Positions 8,419-12,131 of a DNA stretch of 12,131 nt are shown here, in pieces; position 1 is the first letter of the stretch, and each line of letters opens with the position of its first letter. The position numbers were made by a program, and so were the translations under genes. The stretch covers positions 1-12,131 of the forward strand of contig CAJTPM010000068.1 in assembly GCA_910578085.1 (NCBI GenBank), given 5' to 3'. The DNA comes from an uncultured Lachnospiraceae bacterium (lineage in GTDB: Bacteria; Bacillota; Clostridia; Lachnospirales; Lachnospiraceae). The notes beneath the pieces are model-generated. The model was not told the DNA's origin, searched no databases, and worked only from the letters and a program-made list of their open reading frames with translations.

Positions 8419-9285
8419 ATGACTATAGAAGAGATAAGAGACATTCCAATCGCCGTTTTTCTGGCACGGATGGGATATGAACCGGCAAGAAGACGGGGGG
8501 ATGAATATTGGTATCTGGCCCCGTACCGGGAGGAGCGCACCGCCTCGTTCCAGTTGAATGTCCGTAAGGATATATGGCATGACTTCGGTACCGGACAGGG
8601 AGGCGACATATTCACCCTTGCGGGGGAGTTTATCGGCAGCGGGGATTTCAAGGCGCAGGCCAGGTTCATCACAGGGATATGGGGCGGTCTTGCTCCCGAA
8701 CACAAGACCGTTTCCCGTTCCGGGGAAAATGACAGGGAAGATTCCCATAGGCAGGAAAGTTTCACGAAGGTACAGTCCGGACCGCTGCACAACAGCGTCC
8801 TGCTCCGTTATCTGGCGGAACGTGGCATTAGCGGTGATGTGGCTATGCCGAACTGCAAGGAGATCAGGTACACCTTGCACGGGAAGCGGTATTTCGCCAT
8901 CGGTTTCAGGAATGTCAGCGGTGGGTACGAGGTGCGCAACCGCTTTTTTAAGGCCAGTCTCTCTCCGAAAGACATTTCGCTGATGGACAACGGTTCGGAT
9001 ACTTGCAATCTCTTCGAGGGGTTTATCGACTGCCTCTCGTGGATGCAACTCGAATTGGGATGTGGCGACGACTATCTCGTACTGAACTCGGTGGCATTGC
9101 TGGAACGCTCGTTCCCCGTTCTTGACAGATATGAGAGAGTCAACTGTTACCTGGACCGGGACGAAGCCGGACGGCGCACGCTGGAGGCGCTCCGCAAACG
9201 CTATGCGGATAAAATAGTGGACTGTTCCTCTTTGTACAAAGGATACAAGGATCTGAACGAATACCTGCAGAACAAGTTTCTGTAA
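8419..9285 (+). CDS. traP: TraP, toprim-domain DNA primase-like protein
   Basis: A 288-aa cytoplasmic protein with the layout of DnaG-type conjugative primases: an N-terminal region shaped like a CHC2 zinc finger (about residues 1-80) and a C-terminal toprim domain (about 192-285). The toprim signature is intact: E200 in LFEGFID and the D246-x-D248 pair in CYLDRDEAG. The zinc-finger-like part keeps the surrounding pattern (EERTASF, DIWHDFGTGQGGDIF) but has lost the cysteine and histidine ligands. Primases of this kind are thought to help start complementary-strand synthesis on transferred single-stranded DNA; that role here is inference. It is 13 bp downstream of traO and in the usual place before traQ. 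Alternatively it could be a toprim nuclease-type protein without priming activity. Confidence 0.88.
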   Translation: MTIEEIRDIPIAVFLARMGYEPARRRGDEYWYLAPYREERTASFQLNVRKDIWHDFGTGQGGDIFTLAGEFIGSGDFKAQARFITGIWGGLAPEHKTVSRSGENDREDSHRQESFTKVQSGPLHNSVLLRYLAERGISGDVAMPNCKEIRYTLHGKRYFAIGFRNVSGGYEVRNRFFKASLSPKDISLMDNGSDTCNLFEGFIDCLSWMQLELGCGDDYLVLNSVALLERSFPVLDRYERVNCYLDRDEAGRRTLEALRKRYADKIVDCSSLYKGYKDLNEYLQNKFL

Positions 9286-9324
9286 AAATAGAATTAAGTA
9301 TAACGTATTAAAATCTGATTGAAT

Positions 9325-9831
9325 ATGAATGCATTGAATAAAAAAAGAGAATTGGCCGGAATGATGGCAATCCTGTTCCTGGGTCTGGCGGCTTGTCTGT
9401 TGTCCGCCTGCAATGATGAAATGGATGTACAGCAGTCCTATCCGTTCAAGGTGGAGACCCTGCCTGTCCCCACACGTATTGTGAAAGGTGAGACGGTGGA
9501 AATACGGTGTGAACTCAAACGTGAAGGACGGTTTTCCGATGCCCGCTACACCATCCGATATTTCCAGCCGGACGGCAAGGGTACACTCCGTATGGATGAC
9601 GGGATGGTGTTGCTGCCCAATGACCGCTATCCCCTTGACAGGGAGGTGTTCAGGCTATACTACACTTCTGAAAGCGAGAACCAGCAGACGATAGACATCT
9701 ATTTCGAGGACAACAGCGAACCGGCACAGATTTGCCAATTGACTTTTGATTTCAACAACGAGGCGGAGGACGAGGATTCCGTCGTGACTGCGGATAGCAA
9801 GGAATTGCCGGTCACAATTGTCGGACACTAA
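9325..9831 (+). CDS. traQ: TraQ, lipoprotein of the transfer operon (DUF3872-like)
   Basis: A 168-aa lipoprotein. The ATG at 9325 is chosen over an in-frame TTG two codons upstream. The N-terminus is basic (NALNKKREL), followed by a hydrophobic segment (MMAILFLGLAACLLSAC) ending in a lipobox LSAC with the lipidated cysteine at residue 29; CNDEMD follows, with the acidic residues usual after the lipid anchor. The mature domain is beta-rich (ETLPVPTRIVKGETVEIRCEL, then ARYTIRYFQPDGKGTL and REVFRLYYTS), like an immunoglobulin-type sandwich. TraQ is essential-region cargo of CTnDOT-type tra operons but its molecular role is not settled. It sits 39 bp after traP behind an A/T-rich leader (TTAAAATCT) and 13 bp before the lysozyme gene. 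Confidence 0.9.
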   Translation: MNALNKKRELAGMMAILFLGLAACLLSACNDEMDVQQSYPFKVETLPVPTRIVKGETVEIRCELKREGRFSDARYTIRYFQPDGKGTLRMDDGMVLLPNDRYPLDREVFRLYYTSESENQQTIDIYFEDNSEPAQICQLTFDFNNEAEDEDSVVTADSKELPVTIVGH

Positions 9832-9844
9832 GCCGGTCCTGCCT

Positions 9845-10360
9845 ATGATGAAGTTAAAAGCAATATGGTTTGCGGTGCTTTCCATCACGGTCTTTTTTCC
9901 GGGTATGCCGTCGAGGGCGGAGAATCCGATAAAGGCAAGTCCGGACAGGTTCAGTATTGCGGTCGAGTGTGTCAAGCGATTCGAGGGTTGGCATGGAGAG
10001 AAAAAGCATTGGCCTTATGTCGGGTGGGGGCACAAAGTTCTTCCCGGGGAGAGGTTTACCAACAGTATTACAAAAGCACAAGGTGATTCCATTCTGAGAG
10101 CAGACCTCCGTAAGTTGTGCCGTATGTTCAGTTATCTGGGACGTGATTCTTTGATCGTTAGTGTTCTTGCGTATAATGTGGGCTGTTCCCGTATCAAAGG
10201 GTATGGAAAAATACCCAAGAGCCGGCTGTTGAAAAAACTGGAGTCGGGTGACCGCGATATCTATAAGGAATATGTCTCCTTCAGATGCTACAAGGGGAAA
10301 GTGGTTCCGAGCATCGAACGGAGAAGGAAAGTGGAATATATGCTGCTTTTTGAGAAGTAA
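9845..10360 (+). CDS. Exported GH24-type lysozyme of the tra operon
   Basis: A 171-aa exported muramidase-like protein, expected to open peptidoglycan locally so the mating apparatus can be assembled. The ATG at 9845 is chosen (a second ATG follows directly at 9848). It gives a signal peptide with core AIWFAVLSITVFFPG and cleavage after SRA at about residue 25. The catalytic glutamate is visible at residue 47 in VKRFEGWHG, followed by PYVGWGHKVLPGE, matching the start of the T4-lysozyme-type active site. The catalytic aspartate and threonine of T4 lysozyme have no clear counterpart in the short loop GEKKHW. A second conserved part VLAYNVGCSRIKGYGKIPKSRLLKKL matches the downstream GH24 helix pattern (shown as VLAYNVG... 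then SRLLKKL). It is the last gene of the operon, 13 bp after traQ, and its stop is followed at once by a terminator-like hairpin. Confidence 0.88.
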   Translation: MMKLKAIWFAVLSITVFFPGMPSRAENPIKASPDRFSIAVECVKRFEGWHGEKKHWPYVGWGHKVLPGERFTNSITKAQGDSILRADLRKLCRMFSYLGRDSLIVSVLAYNVGCSRIKGYGKIPKSRLLKKLESGDRDIYKEYVSFRCYKGKVVPSIERRRKVEYMLLFEK

Positions 10361-10366
10361 ATGAAA

Positions 10367-10410
10367 AAGGGAGAATCTTTCAGTTGTTTTCGACTGTCAG
10401 GTTCTCCCTT
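10367..10410. terminator. Hairpin between convergent tra operon and DUF3871-like gene
   Basis: Arms 10367-10378 and 10399-10410 pair over 12 bp with one G-T wobble. After a 2x2 internal loop, CAGT (10381-10384) pairs with ACTG (10393-10396), with a short U-rich apex. Read on the minus strand the stem is followed by a run of five T residues, so it best fits an intrinsic terminator for the minus-strand gene ending at 10452. It begins 7 bp after the lysozyme stop and may also end the tra transcript, although the plus-strand exit lacks a long T-run. Confidence 0.75.
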
Positions 10411-10451
10411 ATGCGTATTGTCGGAATCAGGCCATTTGTGCGGCTTGTATG

Positions 10452-11378
10452 TCAGCTTACCGGAACGGCATCCTGTACTTCAGCTGCTTCCGGCAGATGG
10501 GAAAGCAGTAGTTCCGCCATTGCTCCGTTTTGTGGAATCAGTGCCGGGAAGTCCGTTTTTCCGGGCTTGTATATCTCTGTGGCTATATTGTATAGCTCCC
10601 AAGCGGTAATCTGCCCTTTGGTCATAGCCAGTTTAAGCACCTCTTCCGTGAATATAGAAATTTGCCCTTGGTTCAGAGGATAGGTTTCCACGGAGGATGA
10701 CAGATTCCTGTCCGAACTGTCGTGGGAGACGCGCAACGCGGTCAACAGACCTATATACATATAGATTTCCTCCATAGATATAACCCGGCGTTTCAGCCGT
10801 TGTATGCGTTCGATGTCCTCGTTCATGTTCACCTCGAAATTGGCAAGCCAGCCGTCCACGGTTTCGAACACCTCTTCCGTCGAGACTTTCTTCTTGCCGT
10901 AATTGCAGACACTTCGCTCGGGTGAAAGGATACACTGGTTATGACAGATTAGCACGCAGGGACCTATGGCTGCCTGTATGCCGTCCTGGTGGTAGGCGAC
11001 GACCAATGTTGTGGTCAGTTCGTCCGTCTCCCAGTCCTTGATCCGGATGGTGGCGAAGATACGGCGCAGGATGTGCGCTTCCACGGCTTTTTCGCCATGT
11101 GTCTGTTCCACCTGCGGAAGGATGCTTACTCCCGGCTGCGTCTTGTTCCTGTTCTGGGCCGCGAAGATTTCCTCCACCTCATAGTCGAGATTGTATTTCT
11201 CGCAGATGTCCATCATGCGCCGGATGACCTGGTAATGGTAGATACCTTGCACCGGGTTGTTGTAGATGTCGTTTTCCTTGTAGGTACGCTGAAGCGTCTC
11301 GAAGTTCATCACTTCAATTCCGTTTTTCTGGAAGTCAAACTGCTGTTGTCTTTCCATTACTGCCAATGTCGTTTCCAT
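10452..11378 (-). CDS. DUF3871-like protein, distantly like phage/plasmid DUF932
   Basis: A 308-aa soluble protein without signal peptide or membrane segments. The N-terminus METTLAVMERQQQFDF and the following NGIEVMNFETLQRTYKEND are the style of Bacteroidota DUF3871 proteins. The middle, TTTLVVAYHQDGIQAAIGPCVLICHNQC (given as TTTLVVAYHQDG then AAIGPCVLICHNQC), has the SYDGS/ACxxGM-like pattern of phage/plasmid DUF932 proteins. A helical, charged section follows, and a C-terminal part with GQITAWELYNIATEIYKP resembling DUF932 C-termini. Such proteins are widespread on mobile elements and have no proven function; a role in DNA maintenance or recombination has been suggested by context only. 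It is transcribed against the tra operon and lies 42 bp downstream of the DUF4120-like gene, with which it probably shares a transcript. A later in-frame ATG (residue 8) is a possible alternative start. Confidence 0.75.
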   Translation of the reverse strand: METTLAVMERQQQFDFQKNGIEVMNFETLQRTYKENDIYNNPVQGIYHYQVIRRMMDICEKYNLDYEVEEIFAAQNRNKTQPGVSILPQVEQTHGEKAVEAHILRRIFATIRIKDWETDELTTTLVVAYHQDGIQAAIGPCVLICHNQCILSPERSVCNYGKKKVSTEEVFETVDGWLANFEVNMNEDIERIQRLKRRVISMEEIYMYIGLLTALRVSHDSSDRNLSSSVETYPLNQGQISIFTEEVLKLAMTKGQITAWELYNIATEIYKPGKTDFPALIPQNGAMAELLLSHLPEAAEVQDAVPVS

Positions 11379-11383
11379 AATCT

Positions 11384-11393
11384 TGAATTTTAT
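11384..11393 (-). promoter_or_regulatory. Translation leader motif ATAAAATTCA before DUF3871-like gene
   Basis: On the minus strand ATAAAATTCA ends 5 bp before the ATG at 11378. It contains the same 9-mer TAAAATTCA as the leaders of traL, traN and the DUF4120-like gene. A ribosome-loading role is inferred. Confidence 0.5.
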
Positions 11394-11420
11394 GAAGTTA
11401 ATACTGTCGTTTGTCTTTTA

Positions 11421-11711
11421 TCAGGTGTGTATCTGCCATCCGTGGAACGGTTGTAGTGTTACGGCAAAAGAGCGGTCCGGTATTCCGTGATAGAGCAGAC
11501 CGCCCACGATGCCTGTCCTTCCGTCGGGATAACATTGTGTAAAGCCGAACGAGTACGGGGCATGGTCATAGTAGAGTGAGATTTCGCAGGGATGGTCGGG
11601 ATTTTCTTCCCAGCTCTTCAACCGCTCCAGGCATTTTTGGAGCGAGGTGTCACCGATGGATTCGGCATAACGCTTTACATTCTCGAAATGTTCTTCATTC
11701 AGGATTTTCAT
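11421..11711 (-). CDS. DUF4120-like small protein
   Basis: A 96-aa cytoplasmic protein starting MKILNEEHFENVKRYAESIG. An N-terminal helical part (residues 1-40, including SLQKCLERLKSWEENPD) leads to a compact beta/turn region with CEISLYYDHAPYSFGFTQCY, PDGRTGIVGGLLYHG and the terminal FHGWQIHT, which I recognise as the DUF4120 pattern found on Bacteroidota conjugative elements. No function is known. It is read away from the repeat-rich region 11712-12032 and is the first gene of a probable two-gene minus-strand unit with the DUF3871-like gene. Its 5' leader carries the shared TAAAATTCA motif, and a GC-rich hairpin lies about 30 bp upstream of the start. No clear Bacteroides -7 element was found for it on the minus strand. 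Confidence 0.72.
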   Translation of the reverse strand: MKILNEEHFENVKRYAESIGDTSLQKCLERLKSWEENPDHPCEISLYYDHAPYSFGFTQCYPDGRTGIVGGLLYHGIPDRSFAVTLQPFHGWQIHT

Positions 11712-11717
11712 GACTTT

Positions 11718-11727
11718 TGAATTTTAT
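11718..11727 (-). promoter_or_regulatory. Translation leader motif ATAAAATTCA before DUF4120-like gene
   Basis: On the minus strand ATAAAATTCA ends 6 bp before the ATG at 11711, the same motif and spacing as at traL, traN and the DUF3871-like gene. The ribosome-loading role is inferred. Confidence 0.5.
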
Positions 11728-11740
11728 CTGTTAAACACGT

Positions 11741-11768
11741 CCGGCTCCGGGAGCCGGTATTTTTATTT
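11741..11768 (+). terminator. GC-rich hairpin followed by T-tract
   Basis: CCGGCTCCGGGAGCCGG (11741-11757) folds into a 7-bp GC-rich stem with a 3-base loop and is followed by TATTTTTATTT. In the plus direction this has the form of an intrinsic terminator. No plus-strand gene ends nearby, so it may block antisense read-through from the tra operon, or act as a structured element in the leader of the minus-strand unit. The stem is certain; the role is inference. Confidence 0.5.
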
Positions 11769-11841
11769 CTCGCCTGCCAGACTGTCCCGTGATCGTACCC
11801 GCAAGGTTTGGCGAAAGAAAATACCGCAGCCGTCAGGCGAG
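11769..11841. repeat. 8-bp inverted repeat, interleaved with the 18-bp repeat
   Basis: CTCGCCTG (11769-11776) is complementary to CAGGCGAG (11834-11841). The right arm lies in the spacer of the larger inverted repeat at 11805-11863, so the two pairings interlock in a pseudoknot-like order. Confidence 0.55.
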
Positions 11842-11863
11842 GATGATTTTCTTTCAGCCAACC
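11805..11863. repeat. Near-perfect 18-bp inverted repeat, 23-bp spacer
   Basis: The left arm GGTTTGGCGAAAGAAAAT (11805-11822) matches the reverse complement of the right arm ATTTTCTTTCAGCCAACC (11846-11863), apart from one base shifted on each side of the GGC. The arms are long enough for a protein-binding palindrome, a recombination or nicking site, or an RNA stem. It is the strongest inverted repeat in the window. Confidence 0.75.
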
Positions 11864-11873
11864 CCGCAAGGGG
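11862..11873. repeat. Palindrome CCCCGCAAGGGG with GNRA loop
   Basis: A perfect 4-bp stem closed by the loop GCAA, a GNRA tetraloop if transcribed on the plus strand. The inner CCCGCAAGG also occurs at 11798-11806, forming a 9-bp direct repeat 65 bp apart. The palindrome abuts GCCTGAC (11873-11879), which is complementary to GTCAGGC (11832-11838). Confidence 0.55.
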
Positions 11874-11906
11874 CCTGACCTTGACAGGGTACACCGGACA
11901 CGGGAC

Positions 11907-11914
11907 TACCTTTG
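11907..11914 (+). promoter_or_regulatory. Bacteroides-type -7 element TACCTTTG
   Basis: TACCTTTG matches the Bacteroidota consensus TAnnTTTG exactly and continues with GC, as many such promoters do. A TTG at 11881-11883 lies 23 bp upstream, slightly further than the usual 19-21 bp. Transcription would run toward the gene at 12033 with a leader of roughly 110 bases. Confidence 0.5.
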
Positions 11915-12005
11915 CAGGGTGGGAAATAAAATACACGGTAGTGTGCTTTGCATGGTCTGTGGCGATTCTCTTCCTGATTTGTTCGCCATTGCCGGACAAA
12001 AGATG

Positions 12006-12013
12006 TATTTTTG
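12006..12013 (+). promoter_or_regulatory. Bacteroides-type -7 element TATTTTTG near the 12033 start
   Basis: TATTTTTG matches TAnnTTTG and ends 19 bp before the ATG at 12033. A TTTG at 11978-11981 is a possible -33 element, with a 24-bp gap that is longer than usual. It would give a very short leader. Confidence 0.5.
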
Positions 12014-12032
12014 CAATTCTAATTTCAGTTTT

Positions 12033-12131
12033 ATGGAAAACTATATAAAGAAAGCGGCGGATGCTTTCCTTGTGGAGCGTCCGTACGGTATGCGTGTGGA
12101 TTACAGGAAGAAAGGATTCGTGCTGTTTAAC
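12033..12131 (+). CDS. N-terminus of an unrecognised gene, cut off by window end
   Basis: An ATG at 12033 opens a frame with no stop through the last base (33 codons). The visible residues begin MENYIKKAADAFLVERPYGM and continue RVDYRKKGFVLFN. The start is amphipathic and basic, with no signal peptide. It is preceded by a promoter-like TATTTTTG and an A/T-rich leader. I do not recognise the protein. Its position next to DUF4120- and DUF3871-like genes suggests another accessory gene of the conjugative element. Confidence 0.6.
   Translation, partial: MENYIKKAADAFLVERPYGMRVDYRKKGFVLFN

Larger units (their letters stand above)
11784..11906. repeat. 8-bp inverted repeat enclosing the central structure
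   Basis: GTCCCGTG (11784-11791) is complementary to CACGGGAC (11899-11906). The right arm ends immediately before the promoter-like TACCTTTG at 11907. It encloses the 18-bp inverted repeat and the tetraloop palindrome. Confidence 0.5.
11712..12032. other. Non-coding, repeat-rich divergent region
   Basis: This 321-bp stretch separates the minus-strand DUF4120-like gene from the plus-strand gene at 12033. Short open frames across it lack any protein-like character. It holds a GC-rich hairpin with T-tract, several overlapping inverted repeats, a tetraloop palindrome and two promoter-like sites, each entered separately. Confidence 0.75.

Noticed and set aside
10361..10609. An 82-codon plus-strand frame starting right after the lysozyme stop
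   Set aside because: Its start lies in the terminator hairpin and most of it is antisense to the DUF3871-like gene; composition (many Ser, Leu, Cys, Pro) is not protein-like.
10989..11456. A 155-codon plus-strand frame
   Set aside because: It is the mirror of the DUF3871-like coding strand, spans the intergenic gap and lacks a recognisable domain.
11805..11863. Insertion-sequence terminal inverted repeats
   Set aside because: The arms are only 23 bp apart with no transposase between them and no flanking target duplication seen.
11798..11871. A CRISPR array from the repeated CCCGCAAGG
   Set aside because: Only two 9-bp copies are present, with no regular repeat-spacer series.
11710..12048. 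A 112-codon plus-strand frame across the divergent region
   Set aside because: It runs through the hairpins, repeats and both promoter-like sites and overlaps the 12033 start; no domain-like content.

Overview
The window looks like part of an integrative conjugative element (conjugative transposon) of the CTnDOT type from a Bacteroidota bacterium, most likely a gut Bacteroides, Phocaeicola, Parabacteroides or relative. The evidence is the uninterrupted plus-strand gene order traG-(unknown)-traI-traJ-traK-traL-traM-traN-traO-traP-traQ-lysozyme, with protein families largely confined to that phylum. Start codons follow A/T-rich leaders rather than Shine-Dalgarno sequences, and two sites match the Bacteroides -7 element TAnnTTTG. 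No ribosomal RNA, tRNA, insertion sequence or CRISPR array was seen.

Positions 1-10360 (plus strand) form one tight transfer operon that enters the window already in progress. It begins with the C-terminal ~609 residues of the TraG ATPase (VirB4-like energiser). An unrecognised 341-aa soluble protein follows in the traH position. Then come the exported TraI, the polytopic TraJ (VirB6-like), and three inner-membrane/periplasmic core proteins: TraK (VirB8-like), TraL (small, one membrane segment) and TraM (VirB10-like). TraN (exported, VirB9-like) and TraO (outer-membrane barrel-like) follow. The operon ends with TraP (toprim primase-like), TraQ (lipoprotein) and an exported GH24-type lysozyme. 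Together they encode a mating-pair-formation apparatus: an energiser, an inner-membrane platform, a periplasm-spanning core, an outer-membrane component, a wall-opening enzyme, and a primase probably used for second-strand synthesis in the recipient.

Positions 10361-10451 separate the tra operon from a convergent minus-strand pair and hold a strong hairpin, probably a shared terminator. The minus-strand pair is a 96-aa DUF4120-like gene followed by a 308-aa DUF3871-like gene; both families are typical of Bacteroidota mobile elements and have no established function.

Positions 11712-12032 are non-coding and lie between the divergent DUF4120-like gene and a new plus-strand gene starting at 12033 that is cut off by the window end. 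This 321-bp stretch is the most unusual part of the window. It packs a GC-rich hairpin with a T-tract, an 18-bp inverted repeat, three further overlapping inverted repeats, a tetraloop palindrome, a 9-bp direct repeat and two promoter-like sites. Some of the repeats are mutually exclusive or interleaved in a pseudoknot-like order.
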